A stretch of 64,000 nucleotides of DNA from Bogoriella caseilytica (GCF_003752405.1 NZ_RKHK01000001.1:1178001-1242000); one strand, 5' to 3'. Counted from the stretch's first letter, positions 35,930 to 45,637 are shown. Program-made: numbers and translations. Notes: generated by a model not told the origin, from the sequence alone.

Positions 35930-38354
35930 AGGAAGTGCGGCGCAGGCGCAGGGAGTTGCCGACCACGATCACCGAGCTCGCGGCCATCGCCGCACCGGCG
36001 ATCATCGGGTTCAGCAGGCCCAGCGCCGCCAGGGGGATCGCCGCGGTGTTGTAGAAGAAGGCCCAGAAGAGGTTCTGCTTGATGATCCGCAGGGTGCGCC
36101 GGGAGATCCGGATCGCGGCCGGCACTGTGCGCACATCGCCGCGCACCAGGGTGATGTCACCGGCCTCGATGGCCACGTCGGTGCCAGTGCCCATGGCGAA
36201 GCCGAGCCCACGCGAGCCGGCCTGCGCCAGTGCCGCCGCGTCGTTCACGCCATCACCCACCATGCCGACCACTCGACCCTGCTCCTGCAGGCGCGCGACC
36301 ACGTCGAGCTTGTCCTGCGGGAGCACCTCGGCGGTCACGTGCTCCGCCTCGATGCCCACCTCGGCGGCGACCCGTTCGGCTGACGCGCGGTTGTCGCCGG
36401 TGAGCAGGTGGGGGGTGATCCCCAGCCGCTTCAGCTCCGTGATCGCCTCGTGCGCCTCGGGCTTGATGGTGTCGCGCAGGTGCAGCACCGCGCGGGCGCG
36501 CCCCTCCCAGGCGACGACGACCGCCGTGGCGCCGGTCTGTTCCGCGGCATCGACGAGCTCCTGGGTGCCGGGAACCCCCTCGGCCCCACCGAGGTCCACG
36601 CCCTGCTCGGCGAGCCACCGGGGCCGCCCGACGAGCACCTCGCGCTCGCCGCCGTCGGTCGCCACGAGGGCGCTCACGCCGAGCCCGGCGTGGTTGCTGA
36701 AGTCGCGGGCCTGCGGCATCGGCCCTGCGGCGGCGTCGACGATCGCGCGGGCGATCGGATGCTCGCTGCCGGATTCCACCGCCGCGGCCATCAGCAGGGC
36801 CTCGCCGCTGGGCTCCCCGCCGTCGGGCCTCTCGCCACGCCGGAGAGCCTCATGCTGCTCAGGCTGAACCAGCGAGTCCACGCCGGCCAGGCTCATCTGC
36901 CCCTGCGTCAGGGTGCCGGTCTTGTCGAGCACGACCGTGTCGATCCGGCGGGTGGATTCCAGGATCTCGGGGCCCTTGATCACGATCCCCTGCTGGGCGG
37001 CGCGGCCGGTGCCCACCAGCAAGGCGGTGGGCGTGGCCAGGCCGAGCGCACAGGGGCACGCGATGATCAGCACCGCGACGGCCGCGGTCATCGCGGCCTG
37101 CACCGGGAAGCCGAGCGCCAGCCAGGTGACGAAGGCGCCCACGGCGATCGCCAGCGCAATCGGGGTGAACACCCCGGAGATGCGGTCAGCCAAGCGCTGG
37201 ACGGGAGCCTTGCCGGTCTGGGCCTGGGCCACGAGCCGCCCGATCTGCGCGAGCGTGGTCTCCTCCCCCACCCGCTCAGCGCGCACCAGCAGCACCCCGG
37301 AGGTGTTCACCGTGGCGCCGGTGACCACATCGCCCTCGGCGACGTCGACCGGTACGGGTTCACCGGTGAGCATGGAGGCGTCGACGGCGGACCGCCCCTC
37401 GATCACCGTGCCGTCGGTGGCGACCTTCTCGCCCGGGCGCACCAGGAAGAGGTCGCCGACGGCGAGCGCGCCGATGGGTACCCGCTCCTCGGAGCGCTGA
37501 TCGCCGTCGAGGCGCACCCGGGTCACGTCCTTCGCACCGAGCTCGAGCAGCTGGCGCAGCGCGTCTCCCGCGCGCCGCCGCGATCTGGACTCGGCGTACC
37601 GCCCGGCGAGCAGGAAGGTGGCCACCACGGCGGCGACCTCGAAGTAGGGCTCGGGCATGCCGTGCGCCTCGGCAGGGAAGAGCGAGGCCTCCATGCGCAT
37701 CCCGATCTCTCCGGCACCGCCCAGGGTGATCGCCCAGACCGACCACACGCTGGCCACGGCCACGCCGAGGGACACCAGGGTGTCCATGGTGGACGCGCCG
37801 TGGCGGGCGGCCTTCACGGCCGAGCGGTGGAAGGGCCAGGCCCCCCAGGTCACCACCGGCAGCGCCAGGACCAGCACCACCCACTGCCAGCCCGGGAACT
37901 GCAGCGGCGGCACCATGGACAGCACCGTGACCGGCACCGAGAGGATCGCCGAGACGATCAGCCGGCGGCGCAGGTCGGTGGCCCGGTCCACGGCCGAGGT
38001 GTCCTCGCCCGCGCCGTGTTCGTGACCGGCGAGGGGATCGTGCTCGTGTTCGTCCGGCCCATCACCGTGCTCGTGCTTCGGTGGCTCGACTCCGGCGCCT
38101 CGCGCGCGGGTGACGCGCGCGCCGTAGCCGGCGGAATCGACCGCGCCGACCAAGGCATCCAGGGTCTCGGCGTCGGCGGGCCCTTCCAGCCGCACGTGGG
38201 CGGACTCGGTGGCGAGGTTGACCAGCGGGTGCGCGCCGGGCACCTTCGCGAGCTTCTTCTCCACCCGCCGCACGCAGGAGGCGCAGGTCATCCCTTCCAC
38301 GGCGAGGTCGACCTCGGCGATGGAGGGCTGCTCAGCTGAGGGGGCGGTGGACAT
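35928..38354 (-). CDS. copA: Copper-exporting P1B-type ATPase
   Basis: An 808-aa ATPase that pumps Cu+ out of the cytoplasm. The N-terminal metal-binding domain has GMTCASC (Cys24, Cys27). A His-rich linker follows ([21 protein letters not shown]). The transport site is Cys433-Pro-Cys435 ([11 protein letters not shown]). Asp477 in DKTGTLT is phosphorylated; the SEHPIARA (HP) and [10 protein letters not shown] motifs are intact. It is the last gene after copZ (26 bp) and csoR, and is controlled by the CsoR operator at 38989-39005. Confidence 0.96.
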   Translation of the reverse strand: MSTAPSAEQPSIAEVDLAVEGMTCASCVRRVEKKLAKVPGAHPLVNLATESAHVRLEGPADAETLDALVGAVDSAGYGARVTRARGAGVEPPKHEHGDGPDEHEHDPLAGHEHGAGEDTSAVDRATDLRRRLIVSAILSVPVTVLSMVPPLQFPGWQWVVLVLALPVVTWGAWPFHRSAVKAARHGASTMDTLVSLGVAVASVWSVWAITLGGAGEIGMRMEASLFPAEAHGMPEPYFEVAAVVATFLLAGRYAESRSRRRAGDALRQLLELGAKDVTRVRLDGDQRSEERVPIGALAVGDLFLVRPGEKVATDGTVIEGRSAVDASMLTGEPVPVDVAEGDVVTGATVNTSGVLLVRAERVGEETTLAQIGRLVAQAQTGKAPVQRLADRISGVFTPIALAIAVGAFVTWLALGFPVQAAMTAAVAVLIIACPCALGLATPTALLVGTGRAAQQGIVIKGPEILESTRRIDTVVLDKTGTLTQGQMSLAGVDSLVQPEQHEALRRGERPDGGEPSGEALLMAAAVESGSEHPIARAIVDAAAGPMPQARDFSNHAGLGVSALVATDGGEREVLVGRPRWLAEQGVDLGGAEGVPGTQELVDAAEQTGATAVVVAWEGRARAVLHLRDTIKPEAHEAITELKRLGITPHLLTGDNRASAERVAAEVGIEAEHVTAEVLPQDKLDVVARLQEQGRVVGMVGDGVNDAAALAQAGSRGLGFAMGTGTDVAIEAGDITLVRGDVRTVPAAIRISRRTLRIIKQNLFWAFFYNTAAIPLAALGLLNPMIAGAAMAASSVIVVGNSLRLRRTS

Positions 38355-38380
38355 GATGCTCCTCGGGTTGGGTGCGGCGG

Positions 38381-38608
38381 TCAGGCGCGGCGGATGCCGA
38401 CGATCTCGTAGCCGGCCTCGTCCACGGTCTCGTGCAGGGTGGCGTCTTCGAGATCGGCGTCCGCGGTGACGGTGACTGTGGAGGCACCGCCGGTGTTCAG
38501 GGCGACGTCGACGTCGGTCACGCCGCTGAGTTCACCGAGGTCCTGGCTGACGTGGTTGACGCAGTTCTGGCAGGTCATGCCGGTGACGTCGAGAACGATG
38601 GTGGTCAT
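38381..38608 (-). CDS. copZ: Copper chaperone (heavy-metal-associated domain)
   Basis: A 75-aa ferredoxin-like metallochaperone that binds Cu+ through [11 protein letters not shown] near the N-terminus and hands it to CopA. Length and position between csoR and copA match the standard cop operon of actinobacteria. It starts 15 bp after csoR. Confidence 0.95.
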   Translation of the reverse strand: MTTIVLDVTGMTCQNCVNHVSQDLGELSGVTDVDVALNTGGASTVTVTADADLEDATLHETVDEAGYEIVGIRRA

Positions 38609-38623
38609 GGTGTCTCCTTCGAG

Positions 38624-38905
38624 TTAGGACTTCACGAGCCGGGCGATGGCCGCGGAGGCCTCGGCCACCTTCTCCTGGCCCTCTTCGGTGGACGAGCGTG
38701 CCGCCTCAACGACGCAGTGGCCGAGGTGGTCCTCCACCAGGCCGATACCGACGGCCTGGAGCGCTTTGGTGACGGCGGAGATCTGCGTGAGGACGTCGAT
38801 GCAGTAGGTGTCCTCATCCACCATGCGGGCGATACCGCGCACCTGGCCTTCGATGCGGCGCAGACGGCGGGCGTACTCATCCTTGGTGCCGCGGTATCCG
38901 GCCAT
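38624..38905 (-). CDS. csoR: Copper-sensing repressor CsoR
   Basis: A 93-aa all-helical repressor (DUF156 fold) that releases DNA when it binds Cu+. The Cys-His-Cys ligand set is at Cys35 (DTYCIDVL), His60 and Cys64 (DHLGHCV), matching CsoR of Mycobacterium. ATG 38905 follows AAGGAG; upstream in-frame residues are a shadow. It is first in csoR-copZ-copA, and its own operator lies about 85 bp upstream, so it represses the operon including itself. Confidence 0.95.
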   Translation of the reverse strand: MAGYRGTKDEYARRLRRIEGQVRGIARMVDEDTYCIDVLTQISAVTKALQAVGIGLVEDHLGHCVVEAARSSTEEGQEKVAEASAAIARLVKS

Positions 38906-38988
38906 TCCTGACTCCTTGCCATCTGAGCGGGCGTCCTGTGCACCCGGCAGCACATTGGGCACCTCCGGCCCTTCTTCTTCTGAACACC

Positions 38989-39005
38989 ATACCCCCATAG
39001 GGTAT
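38989..39005 (-). promoter_or_regulatory. CsoR operator of the copper operon
   Basis: ATACCC-CCATA-GGGTAT, a perfect 6-bp inverted repeat with a 5-nt spacer. This is the canonical TACCC...GGGTA core of CsoR-bound operators. It is the only match in the window and lies in the 178-bp region between csoR and the divergent pseudokinase-flippase gene. Confidence 0.88.
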
Positions 39006-39083
39006 TCCACGGCGATAGTCTGCGGTTGTCGCACACCCCACAGACCGGTTCGCCATCCACCGGCTCTCCGTAGACTCAGCCCC

Positions 39084-41876
39084 ATGACGCCGCCCCCGGC
39101 CGTCGCGCCGCCGCGGCGCGAGGTGCTCCTGATCGACGTGCCCTTGGCACGGGTGCGCCGTCCGGCCGACCTGCTCGCCCTCCTCGCCACGCTGGTGGCC
39201 ATCGGCGTGGTGCTGCTGCTGACGATCTACGCCGATGCCACCACGCAGGGAGTCACCCAGGACGTCCAATCCGTACTCGCCGACACGTTGCGCCAAACGC
39301 TCCTCCTCCCGGTCACGGTGCTCGAGGGCGTGGTGTCCTTCGTGGTGCCCCTCGCCGTCATCGTCGAGCGCCTGATCCGATGGGAGTGGCGATCAGCACT
39401 GGAGGCCGTCGGTGCCATGGTGCTGGCCGTGCTGCTGGTGAACGGCGCCATCTGGTTGCTCACCACGGCTGCCCCCGAGCTTTCACCGGGCCTGATCATC
39501 ACGAGCAACGGTGACGCTGCGCTGGCACTGAACGTCTATCTCGCCGGCCTGGCCGGCGTGCTCACTGCTGCCGGGGACCGGACGCGTTCACGGTTGCTGC
39601 GGTGGTCGTGGGGGCTGTTGTGGGTGGTGGCCGCCCTGTCCGTCCTGCAAGGCGACCAGACGCTGCCCGGCGCCCTCGTGGCCGTCCTCCTGGGGCGCGT
39701 GGCCGGCCTGGGGCTGCGCTATGTCAGCGGTGTGCTGCACCAGCGAGCCACCGGCCTACCCCTGGTGCGGGCCCTGCGCCGCGCCGGCCTGGATCCCGAC
39801 CGCATCGTGCGCATCGACGACACCGGCCACCTCCCGCGGGCCTGGCGAGCCAGTTGTTCCGGCCCCGTCGGCTATACCGAACGACTACGGGAACGCGCGC
39901 GGGACCTGGTGGCCGACTCGCCCATGGAGCAGACCCCCGGCGGCCAGGTCACCGCGAATCTCGCCATCGTCACCCCGGGTGAGACGGCAGCTCCTTCCCC
40001 AGCTTCCGTGCCAGGTGAGAACACCTCGAAGGCGCGGGGTGCCGTAGACGCCGCCGCTGACGGCGCCAGCGGCTCGGCCTCTGAGCCCTGGCGGGAGAGC
40101 TCCCTCCCGGGCGGAGTCGAGGGCATCCTTTCGGGTGAATCCCAGCCCGACGCCATCCACCCCGACCCCACCACCGACCCGCTGGAGATCCTCGCCGGAA
40201 TCGGGCCCTCCGCCGGGCGCCGCATGGCCACCGAGACGGCACACCGCCTGTACGCCGTCTGGGACGTTGCTGGTGTGCGCCACGACGTCGTGGTCCTGGA
40301 CGGTGACCGTCATGTGGCCGGGTTCCTGTCGTCCCTGTGGCAGTCGATCCGACTCAAGGGCCTGAGCCGGAGACCGCTGCGGAACCTGCGCGACGCCGCC
40401 GACCGCGCCCTGATGATGCGCCTGGCCGTCCGCGAGGCGGGGGTGCGCACCCCCGAGGTGACCGGCGTCGCCGAAGCGCGCGACAGCGTCTTCCTCGTCA
40501 CCGAGCACATCCCCGCCGCCCGCCAGCTGAGCGACCTCTCCGCCGAGGAGCTCGAGGACGCCGTCCTGGACCAGGTGTGGCGGCAAGTGCGTGCCGCGCA
40601 CCTCAAAGGGTTGGTGCACCACAGCATCCACTCCAACGCGATCCTCGTGGACGCCGAGCAGCAGGTGTGGATCCTCGGCTGGGACGAGGGTGAGATCCTC
40701 TCCACTGAGATCTCCCGGCGCATCGACCTCGCCCAGGTACTGGCCATGCTCTCAGGGCTGGTGGGCACCGAGCGCGCGCTGAACTCCGCCGCTCGCACCT
40801 TGGAACGGGAGCAACTCGCCTCGGTCGCCCCCCTCCTGCAACGGGTGATCCTGCCCAGCACCACCCGCACGATGACCAGCAGGGAGTCCCTGACCGCAGT
40901 GCGCGACGAGCTCGTCGAGCTGATTCCCACCGCCGATGTCGCCCCTCTGCCCGTGGCTCGCTTCTCCCCGCGCACGGTGATCACCGCGACCATCGGTGTC
41001 GCCGCCCTGGTCGCGCTGCTGTCGTGGATGAACTTCGACGAGGTGCTCGAGGCGGTGGGCAATGCCGACCCACGGTGGATCGCGGCCTCCTTCGGCCTCG
41101 GCCTGCTGACCTACGTGGGCATGGCCATGACCCTGGTGGCCTTCACCCCCGAGCGACTCGCCAGGGTGAGAACCCTCGTGGTGCAGATGGCCGCCTCCGT
41201 GGTGCAAATCGTGGCACCGGCCGGCATCGGCGCCGCAGCGATCAATCTGCGGTTCCTCCAGCGCCAGCGCATCCCGATCCCGCGAGCGGTGGCCACGGTG
41301 AGCCTGGTGCAGGTCTCCCAGTTCCTCACCACGGTGCTGCTGCTCGGCGCCGTGGTGCTCCTGACCGGCTCGGCCGGTGCGCTCTCGGCGCCCTCGGGCC
41401 CAGTGATCGCCGTTGTGGCGGGAGTGCTCGGGATCGCCGCACTGGCGGCCCTGGTCCCGCAGCTACGGATCTGGATCTGGCGCCGCATCTCCCCCACCCT
41501 GCGGCAGGTGTGGCCACGACTCGTCTGGGCGGTCTCCCACCCTGGCCGGCTCGCCGTCGGCGTCGTCGGGAACATCATCATGACGCTGGGTTACGTGGGT
41601 GCTTTCGGCGCGGCGCTGGCAGCCTTCGGCTACACGCTGCCGCTGTCCACGCTGGCGATCGCGTACCTCGTGTCGAACTCAGTGGGAGCCCTCGTGCCCT
41701 CGCCCGGCGGCATCGGGCCGGTGGAAGCTGCGCTGACGACCGGCCTGACCCTGGCGGGCATCCCCGCCGGCGCGGCCGTCTCCACGGCCATCCTGTTCCG
41801 GCTCCTGACTTTCTGGGGGCGAGCCCCCCTGGGCTGGCTCGCACTGCGCTACCTCCAGAAGCGGGAACTGGTGTGA
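39084..41876 (+). CDS. Fusion of N-terminal membrane domain, pseudokinase and LPG-synthase-type transmembrane domain
   Basis: A 930-aa membrane protein. Five hydrophobic helices lie in residues 25-210. A cytoplasmic region at about 370-630 has an ABC1/APH-like kinase shape but is degenerate: HHSIHSNAILVD (512-523) has Ser for the catalytic Asp and Ala for the metal-binding Asn, and WILGWDEG replaces the DFG-like Asp motif. The C-terminal 300 residues are seven to eight helices ending near SVGALVPSPGGIGPVEAAL, the signature of LPG_synthase_TM/YbhN flippases. TAGACT lies 7 nt before ATG 39084. It overlaps the next gene by 4 nt. Likely role: lipid-linked envelope metabolism. Confidence 0.82.
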   Translation: MTPPPAVAPPRREVLLIDVPLARVRRPADLLALLATLVAIGVVLLLTIYADATTQGVTQDVQSVLADTLRQTLLLPVTVLEGVVSFVVPLAVIVERLIRWEWRSALEAVGAMVLAVLLVNGAIWLLTTAAPELSPGLIITSNGDAALALNVYLAGLAGVLTAAGDRTRSRLLRWSWGLLWVVAALSVLQGDQTLPGALVAVLLGRVAGLGLRYVSGVLHQRATGLPLVRALRRAGLDPDRIVRIDDTGHLPRAWRASCSGPVGYTERLRERARDLVADSPMEQTPGGQVTANLAIVTPGETAAPSPASVPGENTSKARGAVDAAADGASGSASEPWRESSLPGGVEGILSGESQPDAIHPDPTTDPLEILAGIGPSAGRRMATETAHRLYAVWDVAGVRHDVVVLDGDRHVAGFLSSLWQSIRLKGLSRRPLRNLRDAADRALMMRLAVREAGVRTPEVTGVAEARDSVFLVTEHIPAARQLSDLSAEELEDAVLDQVWRQVRAAHLKGLVHHSIHSNAILVDAEQQVWILGWDEGEILSTEISRRIDLAQVLAMLSGLVGTERALNSAARTLEREQLASVAPLLQRVILPSTTRTMTSRESLTAVRDELVELIPTADVAPLPVARFSPRTVITATIGVAALVALLSWMNFDEVLEAVGNADPRWIAASFGLGLLTYVGMAMTLVAFTPERLARVRTLVVQMAASVVQIVAPAGIGAAAINLRFLQRQRIPIPRAVATVSLVQVSQFLTTVLLLGAVVLLTGSAGALSAPSGPVIAVVAGVLGIAALAALVPQLRIWIWRRISPTLRQVWPRLVWAVSHPGRLAVGVVGNIIMTLGYVGAFGAALAAFGYTLPLSTLAIAYLVSNSVGALVPSPGGIGPVEAALTTGLTLAGIPAGAAVSTAILFRLLTFWGRAPLGWLALRYLQKRELV

Positions 41877-43399
41877 TCGTCCGCCGTCGCGGACAGACGC
41901 TGCAGCACACCCCGCGTCGGCGGGGAGTGAGCGGGCCGGAGGACATGACCGGACGGCGGGGCACGGCCGGACGGCGGGACCGCGGGCGCCTGGCGCCGTG
42001 GCTGGTGGCCGCACTGGCCACCGCCAGCTGGAGCGCCTACGCCGTCACCCAGTGGCGGCTCTACGAATCGCCGTCCTGGGATCTGGGGATTTTCACCCAG
42101 CTCGCCCAGGCCTACGCCCGCTTCGAAGCGCCGATCGTCACGATCAAGGGCGAGGGCTTCAATCTGCTGGGGGACCACTTCCACCCTCTGCTCGTGCTCC
42201 TCGGCCCGCCCTATGCACTCTTCCCCTCAGGCTTGACCCTGCTGCTCGTGCAGGCGCTGCTCTTCGGCCTGTCTGCGGTGCCGTTGACCTCGGTGGCCCG
42301 AGAGCTGCTCGGCCCGCGGCTGGGGGTGGCGTCGGGATTGGCATACGCGCTCTCCTGGGGGCTGGCCTCCGCCGTGGCGGTGCAGTTCCACGAGATCGCC
42401 TTCGCCGTGCCCTTGCTGGCGGCGTCGCTGGCCGCCTACCTCCGGCGGCGCTGGTGGGTCTGCGCCGCCTGGTCCGCGCCCCTGGTGTTCGTGAAGGAGG
42501 ATCTCGGCCTCACCGTGCTGGCGCTGGGCCTGGTGCTGTGGTGGCATGCCCGCCAGCGCCGGGTGGGCGCCGCGCTGGCCGCCTGGGGAGCGGCCTGGTT
42601 CATGGTGACCATCCTCGTGATCCTGCCGGCACTGAATCCGCTGGGGGGCTACGACTACTACGACCGCCTAGCGGCGGGTGAGGAGAGCGACGGGCTCACA
42701 GCCCTGCTCGAGCTCGTGGCCCACACCCTCACTCCGGCGACGAAGTACCTCACGCTGGGGCTGCTGGTCCTGGCCGCCGGAGTGGTGGGTGTGCGCTCGC
42801 CCCTGCTCTGGCTGATGGTGCCGACCCTGGGCTGGCGATTCGCGGGAAACGTGGAGCACTACTGGGGATGGGAGTGGCATTACTCGGCCGTCCTCATGCC
42901 GATTGCCGCTGCGGCCCTGATCGACGGCGCACGCGCGCAGACCGGCCGAACGCTGCTGGGCGGTCTGCAGCAACCACTGCCGGCGCAGCTCACCCGCGCT
43001 GCCGTGGCTGTGGCCGCGGCGACAACCCTCATCATGGGGCTGACCGGACCGATGGCGCGGCTCGCCGAGGCCGACACGTGGGCAGGCTCGGGCCGTGCGG
43101 ACGCCGCCGCTGCCGCAATGGCTCGGGTCGATCCGGGCTCCGACGTGGAGACCGACATCTACCTCATGGCCTACCTGGTGCCGCGCGCCCAGGTGTACTG
43201 GTACGGCAACCCCGGCACCGGCACCGACGACGTCGTGGCAAATCCCGCTCCGGACCATCTCGTGCTGGACGCCAGCCGCCGGGAGTGGACCATGGAGATC
43301 CCGGATGCTGCGGCACTGGCCGAGTGGCGCCATCCGGGCACCAGCTACTCGGTGGTTTTCGACCGAGCGGGCTACCAGGTGGCCGAGCGGCTCGACTGA
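41873..43399 (+). CDS. DUF2079 membrane protein (possible GT-C-type glycosyltransferase)
   Basis: A 508-aa polytopic protein with the DUF2079 landmarks WRLYESPSWDLGIFTQLAQA and GDHFHPLLVLLGPPYALFP near the N-terminus, then many hydrophobic helices and an extracytoplasmic tail. DUF2079 proteins are thought to be GT-C-like glycosyltransferases, but this is unproven. GTG 41873 overlaps the preceding stop (GTGA), so coupling is likely; ATG 41945 with GGAGG is a possible shorter start. The pairing with a flippase-type protein suggests a joint role in an envelope glycolipid. Confidence 0.75.
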   Translation: MIVRRRGQTLQHTPRRRGVSGPEDMTGRRGTAGRRDRGRLAPWLVAALATASWSAYAVTQWRLYESPSWDLGIFTQLAQAYARFEAPIVTIKGEGFNLLGDHFHPLLVLLGPPYALFPSGLTLLLVQALLFGLSAVPLTSVARELLGPRLGVASGLAYALSWGLASAVAVQFHEIAFAVPLLAASLAAYLRRRWWVCAAWSAPLVFVKEDLGLTVLALGLVLWWHARQRRVGAALAAWGAAWFMVTILVILPALNPLGGYDYYDRLAAGEESDGLTALLELVAHTLTPATKYLTLGLLVLAAGVVGVRSPLLWLMVPTLGWRFAGNVEHYWGWEWHYSAVLMPIAAAALIDGARAQTGRTLLGGLQQPLPAQLTRAAVAVAAATTLIMGLTGPMARLAEADTWAGSGRADAAAAAMARVDPGSDVETDIYLMAYLVPRAQVYWYGNPGTGTDDVVANPAPDHLVLDASRREWTMEIPDAAALAEWRHPGTSYSVVFDRAGYQVAERLD

Positions 43400-43428
43400 G
43401 CCGGGAGTTGCGCACCTCGACTGGGCCC

Positions 43429-43938
43429 TCAGGTGCGTTGCGCCAGGTGGGCGAGCACTAGCTCGACCACCTCTTCCGGACCGGCACCGGTGCGCACCAC
43501 CATGCCCGCTTCTTCCGGGGCGAGCTCTTCGAGCGCTTCGAGCTGACTGTCCAACAGGGTGGCGGGCATGTAGTGGTCTTCGCGCGCAGCGATGCGCTCG
43601 GCGTTCAGATCGGTCGGGGGGGCCAGATGCACGAAGTACACCTCACCCTGCGCTTCCCGCAGCACGTCGCGGTAGCCCTGTTTGAGTGCGGAGCAGGTGA
43701 GCACGCTCGAGCGGCCCGCCACCGCCTGCTCGCTCATCCAGTCACGGAGCGCCGCCAACCACGGCGCGCGATCGTCATCGTCGAGCGGGGTGCCAGCGCG
43801 CATTTTGGCCCGGTTGGCCTCGCTGTGGAGGTCGTCCCCCTCGCAGAACGGCCACCCCAGACGCTCGGCCAGGGCGGTTGCCACGGTGGACTTGCCGCAG
43901 CCGGCGACTCCCATGACCACGATGTGCGTGAGATCCAT
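43429..43938 (-). CDS. gntK: Gluconokinase
   Basis: A 169-aa kinase making 6-phosphogluconate from gluconate. The P-loop is GVAGCGKST (residues 10-18), followed by GDDLHSEANRAKMRAGTPLDDDDRAPWL and CSALKQGYRDVLR, both diagnostic of GntK. Its start has AATGAT 6 nt upstream. No gluconate transporter or regulator is adjacent. It is divergent from the RHH-VOC operon. Confidence 0.92.
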   Translation of the reverse strand: MDLTHIVVMGVAGCGKSTVATALAERLGWPFCEGDDLHSEANRAKMRAGTPLDDDDRAPWLAALRDWMSEQAVAGRSSVLTCSALKQGYRDVLREAQGEVYFVHLAPPTDLNAERIAAREDHYMPATLLDSQLEALEELAPEEAGMVVRTGAGPEEVVELVLAHLAQRT

Positions 43939-43944
43939 GGCGCC

Positions 43945-43989
43945 ATCATTTCATACTCACTTGCTAGCATATGAGCATCCCGGTACGGT
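43945..43989. promoter_or_regulatory. Divergent leaderless promoters of gntK and the RHH-VOC operon
   Basis: AATGAT (43950-43945, minus) is 6 nt before gntK; TACGGT (43984-43989, plus) is 6 nt before the RHH gene. TTGCTA (17 nt upstream of TACGGT) is a fair -35 element. CTCA and TGAG half-sites around 43954-43974 could be an RHH operator. Confidence 0.5.
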
Positions 43990-43995
43990 GAGTCC

Positions 43996-44145
43996 ATGTC
44001 GGACAAGACCCAGTTCAACGTCTACCTACCCCCCGAACTCATCAAGGCGGTCAAGCACCGCTGCGTGGATGAGGGCCTCTCCCTGTCCGCCTTCGTCGAA
44101 CGGGTGCTGGGGGATTACCTGGAGAAGACCAAGGAGGACGAGTGA
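43996..44145 (+). CDS. Small ribbon-helix-helix (CopG-like) DNA-binding protein
   Basis: A 49-aa protein with an N-terminal beta strand (TQFNVYLPPELIKAV) and two helices (LSLSAFVERVLGDYL), the layout of RHH repressors. It overlaps the VOC gene by 1 nt (TGATG). The start lies 6 nt after TACGGT, so it is likely leaderless. It probably represses its own operon; a true antitoxin role is unlikely because the partner is not a toxin family. Confidence 0.75.
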   Translation: MSDKTQFNVYLPPELIKAVKHRCVDEGLSLSAFVERVLGDYLEKTKEDE

Positions 44146-44921
44146 TGAGCACGCACCGTGCCACCCCCGTACCCGCACTCACTGTGCAACCCATCCATTT
44201 CACCTCGGACCATGCGGCGTGGAAAGCGTTCTACACCGGTCTCGGGCTGCAGCGGACTGCGGCAGACGATCCGTTCTTCACGGTGCTGGCCGCGGACTCC
44301 GGACAGCTCCTGCTCGCCGAGGTGCCTGCCGGCAGCACGCTGGACGGTGTTCGGCTCGTGGAGTTCACCGTCCCGGATCTCGACGCGCACGCCGCTGCCC
44401 TGGAGGACGCTGGTGTACCGGTCGGCCGTGTCGAACTCGCCCACCGCGACTCTCTGTCGATCGACCTTCCCCAGGGCCGGGTTCACATCTGTCAGAGCGC
44501 CATCACCGCAGGCAGTGCCCCCTTCGACCCCGCCCACCTGAACCTCGGCGCCCTGCTCTATGCGCCGGCGTCGATGGTCACCCCCGGGGCTCACGCCCTG
44601 GCGCCCTACGGGATGACCCCGCGCATCGCCTCCGACACTGGCGGGTGGACGGACCTCATGGGCAATGGCCTCTTCGCCTTCCACGAAGGCCCGCTCCGAA
44701 CGGTCGAGAACGACGCGCCGAACCAGCCTGTGGTCAACCTGCTCGGGGAGACCGCCGACATCTCGCGCCTCGCCCAGGAACTCGAGGGGCGCGGCCTGAG
44801 CGCGCGGATCATCGACGAGGCCTACGGCCGCTCGCTGCGCGTCACCCAGCCCGATGGCGACGAACTCTTCATCAACGAGACCATGCAGGATTTGTACGGC
44901 TACCACCGCGTGGGCGCCTGA
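44145..44921 (+). CDS. VOC-superfamily protein (glyoxalase-like)
   Basis: A 258-aa protein of two tandem VOC beta-alpha-beta-beta-beta modules (residues 8-115 and 125-255). It has PIHFTSDHAAWKAFYTGLGLQ at the start of the first module and VRLVEFTVPDLDAHAAALEDAGV in it. Members are metal-dependent isomerases, dioxygenases or resistance proteins. Which metal ligands are kept is not clear. ATG 44145 has AAGGAGG 7 nt upstream, inside the RHH gene. Its operon partner suggests substrate-linked regulation. Confidence 0.78.
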   Translation: MSTHRATPVPALTVQPIHFTSDHAAWKAFYTGLGLQRTAADDPFFTVLAADSGQLLLAEVPAGSTLDGVRLVEFTVPDLDAHAAALEDAGVPVGRVELAHRDSLSIDLPQGRVHICQSAITAGSAPFDPAHLNLGALLYAPASMVTPGAHALAPYGMTPRIASDTGGWTDLMGNGLFAFHEGPLRTVENDAPNQPVVNLLGETADISRLAQELEGRGLSARIIDEAYGRSLRVTQPDGDELFINETMQDLYGYHRVGA

Positions 44922-44949
44922 CTCGCGACTCCGATTGGGTGCGGGCGGA

Positions 44950-44971
44950 GCGCCCCGGGCCGGTGGGGCGC
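44950..44971 (+). terminator. Possible terminator after the VOC gene
   Basis: GCGCCCC-8 nt-GGGGCGC, a perfect 7-bp GC stem about 30 bp after the VOC stop and just before the palindromic repeat copy B. Confidence 0.5.
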
Positions 44972-44982
44972 CCCACTCCAGA

Positions 44983-45055
44983 GCGATTGTGGTCAGTTCG
45001 TGCCGCTTGAAGCGCCGATTCCGTCGGCAAAGCGGCGCAAAGTGACCTCAATCGA
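44983..45055. repeat. 73-bp palindromic intergenic repeat, subfamily 1, copy B
   Basis: Left arm carries GATTGTGGTCAGTT; the right arm is more diverged (several mismatches) but total length is again 73 bp. The centre has its own 5-bp palindrome (GCCGA...TCGGC). It lies between the 3' ends of convergent genes (VOC and DUF1992). Confidence 0.8.
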
Positions 45056-45067
45056 CGAGGGGGGCCG

Positions 45068-45637
45068 CTAGCGGCGGCGGAACCAGCGTCGACGGCGGGG
45101 CTGGGGCTGGGGCTGCGCAACCTGCTGCGCCTCGTTGGCCTGCCCTGGGTGCGACCGTCCGCGCTCCGCCAGCCCGGAGGTCGAGCCCTCACCAGGGGAT
45201 GTCGCGCGTGCGCCCAATCCGCCGTCACCGCTCTCCGCCGCACGCGCCGCGCGCCACTGTGCCACGACCGCCTCGACGTCGGCGGGACCGACCGGAATGG
45301 GGGGCCCTTTCGGCAACCGGATGTGCTCGGCGATCCGCTGATTTACCTCACGGACGGCCGCCCGCACTGCGGCTTCGTCGGCGAGGTCGCGCACAGTGTC
45401 CGGAAGCGCGGCGACCTCCTTGCGCAACAGGAGTGATGGCGGAAGGAAGACGTCCGAGGGGATGTCCTCCTCCGCCACCTTCTGACGGACCCACCAGTCC
45501 TCGTCATGGGGATCGTGGTTGGCCAGCGGCTTACCGGCGCCAGGGAGGTTGTCGAACTCCCCGCGCTCGGTGGCCCGCCTGATCTGCTCATCGACCCAGT
45601 GGCCACTGGGCATCCCGGGTGGCTTGCGCTCAGGCAT
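45068..45637 (-). CDS. DUF1992 (DnaJ-homologue subfamily C member 28-like) protein
   Basis: A 189-aa protein. The first 75 residues hold the DUF1992 signature HWVDEQIRRATERGEFDNLPGAGKPL, shared with the conserved domain of eukaryotic DNAJC28. The C-terminus is a Gln/Pro-rich linker ending in the basic RRRRWFRRR. Function unknown; no J domain is present. TAGGCT lies 6 nt before the ATG. Confidence 0.9.
   Translation of the reverse strand: MPERKPPGMPSGHWVDEQIRRATERGEFDNLPGAGKPLANHDPHDEDWWVRQKVAEEDIPSDVFLPPSLLLRKEVAALPDTVRDLADEAAVRAAVREVNQRIAEHIRLPKGPPIPVGPADVEAVVAQWRAARAAESGDGGLGARATSPGEGSTSGLAERGRSHPGQANEAQQVAQPQPQPRRRRWFRRR

Noticed and set aside
36408-38339. Plus-strand frame opposite copA
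   Set aside because: Shadow of the copper ATPase; His/Gly/Arg-rich, no motifs.
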